Positions 1 through 10,406 of a stretch of DNA of 64,000 bases are shown here, piece by piece. The position numbers and the translations under genes were made by a program. The DNA is from Cyclospora cayetanensis (Eukaryota > Apicomplexa > Conoidasida > Eucoccidiorida > Eimeriidae), in assembly GCF_002999335.1 (NCBI RefSeq), contig NW_020312123.1:1-64000 (forward strand), in the 5' to 3' direction. The notes beneath the pieces are model-generated. The model saw only the letters and a program-made list of their open reading frames with translations, was not told the origin of the DNA and ran no database searches. Position 1 is the stretch's first letter; the number at the start of each line of letters is the position of its first letter.

Positions 1-1070
1 CTCTCTCTCTCTACCTCTCATTCAGCCTTTCCGTGTATACATACATGTACAAGGCTGCGTCCGCCCATACACCCCTGCCCTCATTTTCTCCTTCAATCCT
101 TCGGTTTTCACCACTCTATGCCTTGGACCTTTTCTCCCTTATTCACAACTGTGTCCCACCCTTCTCTCCTCTCCTCTAACCGTTTTCCGCGCGCCCCTCT
201 CTGCCTTGACGCAACAGCATAGTGCCTCTCCCCCGTTGCCTCTTATCCTTCTTTTAGCTAATGAAAACACTGACAGCCAAAACCACAGGATCGTATACAG
301 CAATGCAGTGCAAGACGAAACACACTTTTGCAAACACGCGTGAGCCTCTTCGTCTCAGCCTATCTCAAAGAACCCTCTCTCTATTGCCTCCAACGGCCTC
401 AGAGCTACCCTAAATTCTCCATCCACCCCTCAAAACTCCAAACCTGAGGCCAAGCAGAAACAACAGCCCAACCGTTAAGAGTTGCAGTTCCCAGCGCCAA
501 TACGAGGGTCCCTCTCTTCCCTTGCCCCAATAAGGAAGGAAGTCTCGGTGAGCTCAGAGTGGCTGCCTCAGACAAAAACAACACCAAAACAGAAGCAAAA
601 CCAACAAAGCCAGCAACCGGCAGTTCAGGTGTCTCCTTCTGCAACGCATACTGAAAGCTGAACATCGGACCATCCTCTCGCACCGCTTTTCCTCTCTTCC
701 TCCCCTTAACCTAAACGTAATCATCTCAGAAGCGACAGGCGTACTCGCGACCCTCTCGTCTCTTTCCCCACAGCCGCTGCTCCTCCGCCGCACGCACTGA
801 AAGAAACCCCAACGCGGTTGTGAATATACAAAAAAGCAAATACAATTGCGCCTACCTCGCTCCCTGTCACTCCAAGCCCAAAACGCTATTAACGCGAGCC
901 TCTTGACCGCCCACTCCCGTTCTCCGCTCTCGTGCCCTCTCAATCCACCCTCAATGTCTCGCTTAGAACTATATATGCATATCCGAGAAAGACGATGAAC
1001 AGACAGCGATGAGGCCCTGTGCCCAACAGCCAGAACGGTGTGCACCCTCTCATATTTCCCTTTCTCTCGC
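1..1070. other. non-coding flank downstream of the KH-domain gene
   Basis: Pyrimidine-rich sequence beginning with a CT run. Short frames on both strands show no recognisable motif. It lies 3' of the minus-strand KH gene, so it should hold that transcript's 3' UTR or terminator, but no clear polyadenylation signal stands out. Confidence 0.5.
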
Positions 1071-3458
1071 TCAAGCCACCACCTGCGACAGCCTCGCCTG
1101 CGCCAGCATGACGGCGAGGCTGTTTGCCACGGGAGCCCCTGTGAAGATCAACACCATTTGTTGCTGGGGAGGCCCCCCTTGGGCCCCCTGAATGATTGGC
1201 TCATGCGTAACAAAGCAGCGCACATGGCACCCAGTCATCTCGCTTATCTGATCCAACGCATTTGGGGGGGGAGCGTTCGGGACGGCATTGCCGTATCGTG
1301 CATTCGCTGAGTCACGCCGTAACAATACCTCTCCCTGAGCCTGCGAGAGCAGCAGCTGGACCGTCTGTCTCTCCCCACACATTGCCATCTCCTGGGCAGA
1401 AAGGAAGCGAGAACAAAAACCCTTGAAACACCCCTCCATCTGCTCATACGTCGGTGCCACAGACTGCGCGGGAGGCGCATTCCAACCAGCTGCCGCCGCT
1501 GGATCCTCGCTGCCCCACGACGGCGCGGGGCCCCCCCCCACTCCAGCCATTGGATCAGACTGAGGGGCCCCCCAAGCACCAGCTGCCGCAGCTGCCGCAG
1601 CACCATCATAGTACTGGGCCCCTTCAGCCCCCGGAAACGGCGGCTGCTGCTGCTGCTGCGGAGGCGGCGGCATCCTTGGGGCCCCCGCGGATGAGGGAGG
1701 CAGCTGTGCCATCGACACATCATGACCCTGCTGCTGCAGGTCCTCTAGGAGCGAAGAAACACACATGAAGGGTGCACCGCTTCTCGAAAGATCGGGATAC
1801 TCCACTCCCAAGATGCGCTGCCACACAAGAGCAAGTGCAATCAGTCTCGCGCACAAAGGCCCCTCGATCGTAACAATCCTGTGCTGGTCCCTTGGGGCCC
1901 CTCCCCACGAACCCTGGGGCCCTGCAGAGCCCGCCTCGGGGGCCCCCGATCCCTTCGATATTTGAATGGTGGCGCCCGACTTGTGCTGCATGTCTCTAAT
2001 GAAGGCGCCCTTACTGCCAATCAGCGCACTAACAAACCTGAAGGGGATCAGGAGCCGCAACGGCTGATGCACCTGCTGCAGCTTCTCCTGCAAAGGGACG
2101 CCAAGCCTCAAAATCGCTCCACACAACGACTGCACGCCTCCCGAGACCATACAAAACCTCTCAGTGCTGCTCTCAGCGCCGTCCGCCTGGGGCCCTCCAG
2201 GGCCTCCTCCTGCGAAGGGCCCCCCTGCCCCTCTCCCCATCCGCCGCGCATCCTCTCCAGTAAAGCCCGAGACTTCATCAAGTATCTGCAACTGCACGCC
2301 TGTCTCCTCCCGCACTGCCCTTACGTGGGTTCCCTGGGGCCCTACTACCCACGCCGCCAGCCGCTGCGGTATCACGAAGCACAGCACAGAATTGCAGCCA
2401 ACCCCGCCACAAGCCTCAGCACTCATGACAAACCTGCTGCCGCTCACACCAGAACCCCCTAAGGAGCCTCCCGGAACCGATCCTTGAGGAGTGGAGCCTT
2501 GTACGGGGGGGGGCCCTGAGGGGGGCGCTCCCCACGTGCCGTTAGCTCCGTAATATCCGCCAGCTCCCACCGGAGCGGTCGCCATGGGCCCCATGGACAC
2601 AACCCCAGGAAGGGGGGGGCCCAGCGGCGTTGGCGGTGTCTTGGCACTCCGAAGCGCCTTCGGCTGCGGTACCGAGGCCAGACTCACGAGATAATCGAAC
2701 TCCGAGGGCATGAGCCTGCCTGTGACCACCATTTGCTGCAGCTGCAGCTGCATCAGCTGAATGGCCAGCGCCACGTGATCATCGTGCTGAGCCGTGAAAC
2801 ACACAGCTCTATCTCCGTTGGGAGAGGCAACACCAGGAACGACACGGATGTGCGCCTGCGACTTTTGACTCAGCTCCTCTATGGTCCTACCGCGCTGCCC
2901 AACAATGCCGCCTACGCTTCTCTGAGGGACCAGCAGCACTGCTGTGGACCTCCCGATGTGCGCAGGATGCGAAGAAATCAACCCCAAGACGCGCATCAGG
3001 CCCCCATAGACCTCTTCATCCTTGCTCCCCCCAATCGCAACTATCTTGGTCACGTCGAGGGACTGGCTCTGCGAGGGGGCCCCCGCTGTCTCCAGCACCG
3101 CTTGCTTCGCTGCCGCCAACTCATGGGGGGCCATGGCATTCCGCTGCACAAAAATGCGCGCACCGGTAAGCCGCTCGAACTCCCTCACGGTGCATCCCCC
3201 CTTCCCAATTAGAGCGCCAGCGATATTTTCGGATACCAGTAGACACACCGGCAAGGCGGCCTTCGAGGCAGTTCCCTCCTGGGAGACACCTCCACCCTCA
3301 TCCTCTGCAGCCGTAGAGCCCCCAGCCACACGGAGTCGCTTAGGGGCCCCTAAAGCTGGGGCGCTCTGCTGCTGCGAAAGCAGGAAGCCATTGCTGGCGC
3401 TAGAGGAAGCACCAAACGCCCCCTGGAGGCTCTCTTGTCTCCGCTTGAAAGAGTCCAT
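1071..3458 (-). CDS. KH-domain RNA-binding protein with four KH repeats (PCBP/hnRNP K-like)
   Basis: A single-exon frame of 795 residues from the Met at 3458. The frame runs open to 3569, but the upstream 37 residues look like a 5' leader. Four KH domains are visible by their GXXG loops: GKGG at residues 85-88, GQRG 187-190, GPQG 373-376 and GSKG 481-484. Each loop is flanked by the usual hydrophobic pattern (for example IAGALIGKGG and FVSALIGSKG). The linkers are rich in Gly, Pro and Gln, with an Ala run near residue 630. A C-terminal stretch around LDQISEMTGCHVRC resembles half of a further, degenerate KH fold. KH proteins of this type bind single-stranded C- or U-rich RNA or DNA and act in mRNA stability, splicing or translation. 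Which of these applies here cannot be told. Family assignment is firm; orthology to a named protein is not. Confidence 0.9.
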   Translation of the reverse strand: MDSFKRRQESLQGAFGASSSASNGFLLSQQQSAPALGAPKRLRVAGGSTAAEDEGGGVSQEGTASKAALPVCLLVSENIAGALIGKGGCTVREFERLTGARIFVQRNAMAPHELAAAKQAVLETAGAPSQSQSLDVTKIVAIGGSKDEEVYGGLMRVLGLISSHPAHIGRSTAVLLVPQRSVGGIVGQRGRTIEELSQKSQAHIRVVPGVASPNGDRAVCFTAQHDDHVALAIQLMQLQLQQMVVTGRLMPSEFDYLVSLASVPQPKALRSAKTPPTPLGPPLPGVVSMGPMATAPVGAGGYYGANGTWGAPPSGPPPVQGSTPQGSVPGGSLGGSGVSGSRFVMSAEACGGVGCNSVLCFVIPQRLAAWVVGPQGTHVRAVREETGVQLQILDEVSGFTGEDARRMGRGAGGPFAGGGPGGPQADGAESSTERFCMVSGGVQSLCGAILRLGVPLQEKLQQVHQPLRLLIPFRFVSALIGSKGAFIRDMQHKSGATIQISKGSGAPEAGSAGPQGSWGGAPRDQHRIVTIEGPLCARLIALALVWQRILGVEYPDLSRSGAPFMCVSSLLEDLQQQGHDVSMAQLPPSSAGAPRMPPPPQQQQQPPFPGAEGAQYYDGAAAAAAAGAWGAPQSDPMAGVGGGPAPSWGSEDPAAAAGWNAPPAQSVAPTYEQMEGCFKGFCSRFLSAQEMAMCGERQTVQLLLSQAQGEVLLRRDSANARYGNAVPNAPPPNALDQISEMTGCHVRCFVTHEPIIQGAQGGPPQQQMVLIFTGAPVANSLAVMLAQARLSQVVA

Positions 3459-6400
3459 TTGCAAATTATTACAGAATGAAAGAAATGCACTCCAGACGGA
3501 GAGGAGATGCGCAGACAAGAGGGACGGCCAACTGCTCACTGCAGCCCAGTGGAACGACACCTGGGGCACGCGGAAGCAGCAGTATCAGCAGCAGCAGCAG
3601 ACCTGCGACTCCACCAATTGCCTGGCGCGATGCACAGTCCTTCCCACCCTAAAACGCACGCTTTCACGTTTGAATATATTTGCAAGGCTAGGCAAACGCT
3701 CCACAAAACTTAGAACGTGGCAGATAATTCAAGTGCACCGGTGACACTTTACATGCGCAGCAGCAATACTAGGAACAAAAGGGGGCTGGTGCGTACCTTA
3801 TCTCTCTTCCAGGCTTTCACAATCATTTCGATTAGTGCAGCCCACCATTTTTGCTACTCTAGCGCGAAACAGAGAGGGACTAAGACGTTAAATTAGGAGG
3901 GCAGCCATCCAGGCAGCCACATTAGAGGCAAAGTATCGTAACGCCTCCCCAGTCCCTTTGCGAGTCGGGCCCGCGATGAAAACACGATCGAACGGGAAAA
4001 CAGGTTTAATTTTGTTTGTGTCTAGAACAGTTTTTTAGGGTTGCTATCAAGCCACAGGGTTTTGTTTTAGGAAGCAAGGTTGCAGGCTGTCGAACTGTGT
4101 GAGCGAGCTTGGGTACATTAGTCATGAACAGGTACGCACCAGTAATTTAGGCACAAGCGCACAGCATGTAACTTAAGACCATGTCCAGAGCCTTTCCTAC
4201 GACAACTAGAACGTAAGAAATGCAGACTCAACAGACAGTCTAAAACCAAATTGCAATGGCATGTTTGCTAATCCTGCACTGGCTGCATTAGGCGAAGAAG
4301 CTGCGAGGACATAGCCATCGTTCCACCAGTCATATTATATTGACATTAAAGCAGGCAAGTAATGCCGCGGTTGGCTGCCATTATCTTATAACTGCCGCGA
4401 AAAATTGTTCGGCCCGCTGCTCAAGCATGCGCGGTGTTAGCATGCGCGGTGTTAGCATGCGCTAACGAGTTCAGTGTGAAAATTGAGGCCGAATGCCCCC
4501 CAAGTGCTATGCAGGTGATAAAGCCTGCAGCCCAGCTCTTCGTACCACCTCAGGCAAAGCTACGCAAGTAAGATCCGTGTTACGGGTGAGTCATGTTGTG
4601 GGATATGCTACAAGCATGCAGTCGCTGCAACGGGCCTCGTACGGTCGGTCTCTGTAGAAAAACTTGCAGCTCCAGAAACCCTGCAAACCTGAACACAGTG
4701 CTAGTCTGTGTTCTCAAAAAGCCTGGTTATCTTTTTTTCTGAGGGTAGATGGGTGAAAATATATGACCCGTCCGCGATTAAAGGACCCCGTGGCGGCTCC
4801 GGGGGCCGTGGGTAGATGACTGCCTCCCTGGATTGTCACGATGAAACTGTTTTGCCAAACAATGAACCAGATGCACTCAATTCTCATAGCTTCTGAGGTC
4901 ACATGAGGCTAGCTGCACATATGTACAGCCAGCCACAGGGTTCGCAGAGCGGAGGAAACACACGATAGCACTTGTTGGCGCCTGGTGGTTCATGGCCGAA
5001 GGCGTTTGTCCTTCGTGAATCTACAAGCTGCAAGTCTCCTCTCTGAACAAAAACATGGTACCGCTTTACACTTGACACACTGCTTTTAGAAACTCGTCTC
5101 ACGAGGGGGTAGGTGCTCTTAATTGCGTTAGGGACTCGGGTTGTTCTACCCATTGATTTGCTCACTAGTATAGACCTAGGTAGGCTGATGCTCAGACAAG
5201 AGTTAGCTTCGATGCGGTAGCGCGAAGACTTTCAAGAAAGAAACACGCGGTAAAGCTAGGGAGGAAAGTGACTGGGATTAGAAGAAAGGTAAATGCAACG
5301 CTGCGAATGCAGCTTTTCACTTGCTCGCCCATCAGTAAAAAGCAAATCACTTGATGAGCGAGCGCTTCCAAGCATCAAAAGCATTACCAGCAGAAGTTCA
5401 ATTGCCTTTTAGCCAAAGGAGAAAGAAAATTCTTATGGAAGCGCTTCCAAATTACACGCCAAGTGGCCACTAACCCCACGCTCGGCGGCATCTAGGCTGC
5501 CGCTCTTCAGTAGTCAATCTCACGCTAGATGAGAAGACTAGTACGATCTCAGATTGGGGACAATTCACTGGAAGGTTTTCAGGTCCATGTAAGGTGACGA
5601 GTCAAGGAGTCGTGTACTCCTATCAATACTGCCTCAGTTCAAATTGCTGGCGACTCCTGCTGGCTTTGGAGGCGGCCCGTCAAAGCATCACCGTTTGCGG
5701 GCTCTAAGACTGGGATTGAGCAACGCTAATGACGCTTAACATGAACTGCTTTCTGTTGTCGCCTCGTCGATCTTACTGCTGGCAAGAGCAAGGTCTTGCG
5801 GGGGCTTTATTAAGCGATTCAACCATATCGATTGTGGTAGTATTAAGAGGAACTAGAAATTACATCTTCAGAGCAAAGATCTTTGGCTAAAAGTGTAGGC
5901 CGAAGATGCTTTGTCGCCTTTATGTAGGTTTCGCATAAAAGGCCGTCCAGTTAAAATGGCAGGGAGAGCATTGCCTCTACGTACCACCTAGTAAGCCTCT
6001 CGTACTCATTGGGGTGTTCGAAGCATCTACAGCAAGGATTATTGCTGCAGAGTGCAAGTCCCTGCGTTTGATGCTCACTGCTTTGGTACCAGCTGGACCG
6101 ACAAAGGCTCTTCTTAGGCATACATTTCTTCATTACGTGGGATGCGAGTAAGGCGCCTATAGGGGCTTCCAAGCCAAGCTGCTGGTATGCCTCAGCCTGG
6201 AAAAGAGACTCGTTGCAGCGGGGCACGGGAGGCATTTGTGTTAGGCCCGTATAGTACCTCATTATCCCCGTGTATATCAAAGATTAATGGACCGCAGTTT
6301 AGTCGCACGTAGTTCAAGACTCTAAATGTGCTTCAATGCCCAATGCCTCGTGAGCACTGCCCCTGTGTTCCTCTACTCGGAGGATGCAAGCACAGGGGGA

Positions 6401-8748
6401 ACGCGGGGGTCAGGCACTAAATGGGGGCTGTCATCTGCGGTTTGCTCTCACTAGAGGTGTATTCGGGGGCTGAATACGTCCCACTAGTTCCCTTGGCTTA
6501 GAAAGGGTAGCATCAGAGGTCTGGCATCTGCGTAGTCTTCTGTCGTATTCAATCCATTTTGGCGTAGTTTTCGGGAAGATTTAGATGAATAGCTAGTCAA
6601 TTTCTCTTTACTGCATATGTTGTACTGAAGTTTAAAAGGGACTCTGCTCTTGCTAAAAGCTTCTGCTGACTAGCAAGCCGTGGCTTCTTTCCTTTGTACA
6701 GTTCCCTCGCTCGCTTGAAAGCGCATGAACTGTTGAGCCGTGTTGGCACTTTTTTGGGTCTCTCCCATACGGCTTTAGCAACAGAGCTAATAAGGAGACG
6801 CGTGCTAGCATATTTCAACAGGATTTTCCAAGACAGTGCTGCCAAGCAGGTGGCTAACTAAAGACTGCCTCGAAAGGCCGAAGGAACAAAATGAGCTCGT
6901 TCCCGTGCTTTCCCCACATTCGTCACACCAAACACCATCACGACATCTCTCTGAGGTGCAGATTTTGGACAAAAGCCTGACTTACCGTGATTGTGTTTTC
7001 TAGTGCTAGTTCTTTGGAAGCAGTGGGTGGCTGTTGTGGAAGCATGAACCCTCGAGCCACCCAGTACAAGGGTAATCATGCAGGGGGACTGAAGCTTACA
7101 TCTGATTTCGTACAGAGAGAATAGCAGCACGACTTACCTGAACTTACTTAATGACTTGGGGCATTAGGACCCATCTAAAGTTATCGTACTAGGGCGGCCG
7201 AACAATTTGGCCATTCAGCCGTCAAAGTCGGCTCTGTTCCCTAATTTATACTCGTTTGTATCCCCTTTTATAGTCGTAATTTTACATGCAGACAGTGCAA
7301 GTTGTGACTTTGCAGCGCAGCTGCTACTAGCTTGTAGACCCACTTGACAATAATGCAGAAGCTGCTGGGACGGCTATGTTCCAAACCATGCACATGGTGC
7401 GTACATGCAAGAGCACGCCCCATCTGTATAGAAGATAAAAGTTACTTGTCTTCAGTGTATAGTTTGATGTAGCTATCTTGCTGCTGTAGAGTGCACAGAG
7501 ATATTTTTTTAATGAGCGCTTCACAAAGGGACTATGGGTGACTATCTTGTATTGCATTGCCTGCGATAGAAAGTGCGCGTACGTTACGCCGGTATGATTT
7601 GAAAGAAAAATCCGTAACCCTGCATCTAATTTTCCGTCATCTATTGCGTTTGGTGCCTTTGCGGTGATAATACAGTTTCCGGAAGTATTGAAAGCATCCA
7701 TCTGACGCACCAGTGATTTATGTGTGCCTGCAAGCCAAAGGGGTTGTGTCTGGTGGGCGCATATTTTAGTGATGTATACTCCATTGTGTAGCGGTGGTAC
7801 TTGCACGTTTTGTTAAAAGTCATCCTTGGCGTAACCCTTGTGCATATTACATGAGAGGTACTAGCCCCGAACAAAAGCTTTGACGAGTATATGCTGTGTG
7901 CAGCCTTCAAGAGCATAAATGCTTAGCTGTCTTGGCCTGAGATGTTGAACTGGATGCTGGATAGTTTGCAGACAGGGGGCTATGCATGTGTAGGACACAT
8001 AGGATTTCTGCAGTTGAGAGTGGAAAGCGTCTGACGCAAGCATGTGAGTGCTACTACTGCAGTGTTACACTCCTTGAAGGCTCAGATTGCTTTCGCGTGC
8101 GGATAGTACGCTGCCTTTGCAGGTTTTAACTGCGTCAGGGTTCAGCACATGCAAACGTCTTTAGCACATGCCTTCTACACGCAAGCATTACTGTTGTACA
8201 ACTTTAAGAAAGCACAGAGATATGCGTGTACGTAGAACTTTAGAAGTTTGATGCCAGAGGGCTATGCTTCATTAGTGTAGGTATTGTTTGACTACACTGG
8301 TATGATCCTGCTTGCAATGCCATCCATAGCAAGCGAAAAACCCCATTCTGCTCCTTTCTAGCCATAATATTTGTATGCACCTGAATTCACTCGTGATACC
8401 TCCAAGAAATACACGACGCATGCGGAATGCACACACATATACATTGCGCGTACACAGCTTCTGTGGGTCCTTGCGGTTTACAAGCAAATTTACACAAGAA
8501 AACCGAGTTGGATCATGTGCACCACAAAGTGGCCTCATGGCTCCCCGTTTGCTTGCCGCATTTCTCCCAGATGGAGGCGAATGGTTTTTTTACTCATATA
8601 TCTGGATGCTAGTAATAAAGCCGTTACAAGTTGAAGAACAAACAAAGGGTGACAAGCACTCTTCCTCTTCTTATTTCCACAAGATGCGCCCTGGTGACGG
8701 CCGCTGCATCGTCCTGAACATCATTGCAGGAATCTGAGCTCTTTCCTT
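3459..8748. other. repeat-poor intergenic segment (P-segment-like)
   Basis: Over 5 kb with no trinucleotide repeats, lower GC than the gene-rich parts, and only short frames. None of the frames has a convincing family match. The longest is a minus-strand frame of 159 codons at 7327-7806. One minus-strand stretch at 6909-6929 spells GVTNVGK, resembling a GTPase P-loop, but it lacks supporting context. The tract matches the feature-poor segment type known from Eimeria chromosomes. Confidence 0.55.
4429..4459. repeat. short tandem repeat, 15-bp unit
   Basis: The unit catgcgcggtgttag occurs twice in direct succession, followed by a partial third copy (catgcg then divergence). It is the only obvious tandem repeat in the surrounding 5 kb. 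Confidence 0.7.
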
Positions 8749-8751
8749 GTG

Positions 8752-9132
8752 TTTACCACTGAAGTCCTTATTTTCGATCCCTCTGGAGCCGATGACGCGA
8801 GGCGCGGTTTCTTTGCGGAAGGAGGTGAAAAGATTCTAAATCAGGTTGACGAGCAGCAGACGGAACCCACTCCTCGAAAGTTCTATGCTCCTTTGGGGTC
8901 TCCGCGGGAGTGGAAGGGACCGGGGCGCATAGCACAAAACGTTAGAACATATCATTCGAGCACGGAGGCACGGGTAGTAAACACGAGCAGGAAGAGAAGT
9001 CCGTGGCTAGCAACTACCAAACTGGGAGAGGCGCCGTGCATCAGACAGAAAAAGGAAGGCAAGGACTGGGAGATGCACATACTTTGTTCTCCCTCACAAA
9101 GAGCCCTCTCAGGAGCTGTTGCGTTCCATTGA
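8752..9132 (+). CDS. orphan exon-like open frame, function unknown
   Basis: A plus-strand frame of about 126 codons with a balanced, globular-looking composition. It includes LIFDPSGADDARRGFFAEGG, then RKFYAPLGSPREWKGPGR and RKRSPWLATTKLGEAP. The other two plus frames are closed by stops. There is no ATG at its 5' side, and an AG that could act as a splice acceptor lies just before TCCTTATTTTCG near 8764. I do not recognise the family; a weak likeness to N-terminal parts of axonemal dynein intermediate chains is not enough for a call. No partner exon could be joined on either side, so it may be an internal exon of an unresolved gene, a gene remnant, or chance. Confidence 0.3.
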   Translation, partial: FTTEVLIFDPSGADDARRGFFAEGGEKILNQVDEQQTEPTPRKFYAPLGSPREWKGPGRIAQNVRTYHSSTEARVVNTSRKRSPWLATTKLGEAPCIRQKKEGKDWEMHILCSPSQRALSGAVAFH

Positions 9133-10406
9133 GTCTGTCCTCTTCATGGTTATTCAGCGACAAGCAGGACTCATTGGTCGTTTCTCATTACTGGGAGCAT
9201 GCGTTGGACGTCACGGCGAGAAGCAGTCGCGCAACTCAGTGCTGCCGCTTTGCCCAGTTCTTAAGTTTATGGTGCCGCATTTGTGTGTGTGTGCTGCGTG
9301 GTGCTCTATGCGAGAAGGGAGTAGGCTGCAACTAGCCACCAGGAGGTTTATGAAGGAATACCATGAAACCTCGTTGGAGTGTGCACGTGTACGCACACGC
9401 ATGCACATACACACACACATGCACTGGCATTTCCGCGTTCCAGCCGCTGCAGCAACACTAGAAGCAGCAGAACGAGGGGCAGAAGATGCACCACTCAGGC
9501 GTCGCAGCAACTCGCGTCCTCAACGGCGGCTCGGCTTTGTAGTTAAGTAGCAAATCAGTAGCCAGGACCTCGAAGGAGGGTTTCAATACGGCGACAGCTA
9601 CCACTTAGAAAGCGTTTCGCAAGAGCACTGCTCTGAAAGGGAAAGAGCAGTTTCTCGAGGCCCCTTGTTGGTTCCCCCTTGTAGGAGTATGCTGGCCTCT
9701 AACTGAGGCAGTCGAAGCACAGAAAAAATACACGGCAGCACGGGATATCGAAACCTGCCGAGTTTGGCCCTTGTCACACTCAATCACCCCGGCTTGAGGA
9801 GCTCTTTGTGTATGGAAGGCCTCAACAGTACCAACTTACTGGGCACAGAGACCTCCTGCTTCCCGAGGGAGGGGATTGCCTGTAGCTCCCTCCCTCTTTC
9901 CGGAAGCATCCCGAGACTCTTTCGTCATCACATTTCTCGGGTTTCAAAATAAATTTAGCCGATTTCGCGCATCGTGTAAGGACGCAAAAAGATATTTCGG
10001 CAATATTTTTAGTCAATTGACCATTCAATGAGCGTGGGGTTTTGCGAAAGGAGCGGCAGGGGAGAGCCAAGCCGGGCCGGGGGGGCCCTCGAGCACCGTT
10101 CTCTTGCGAGACTTGCGGCTGCGAGCAGCAAAAGCCGCTGCAGAAGCCTCCGCATGTGGCAGCAATATATATCGACTGTTTCTGGTTAGAGGCAGGAAGA
10201 AGCCCTTTTACACTGGCAGATTTCGCCGAGAAGTGTCGGCTCTCAAAGAAGGCTCCTTCTCCTGTGGGGTGGTGGTAGAAGCAAGCGTTCGGCAGGCGGA
10301 GGAGGCCCTCTGCGGTTCGCTGCGGGCATCTTCTCCCACCGATTGCTTTTGCAGCGGCAGTTGCGGCATTGCAAGTCACAGCAGCAGCCTCAGCAGCCTC
10401 AGCAGG
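9133..10406. other. intergenic region upstream of NOC2
   Basis: No gene was recognised. A short CA-rich patch lies near 9390-9425. An open frame continues from 10104 into the NOC2 reading frame, so part of 10104-10406 could be coding if translation begins earlier than the Met chosen for NOC2. The long minus-strand frame at 9822-10577 overlaps the NOC2 N-terminus and is taken as its antisense shadow. Confidence 0.45.

Noticed and set aside
4035..4041. Telomere-like TTTAGGG heptamer
   Set aside because: Single occurrence, not an array; expected by chance.
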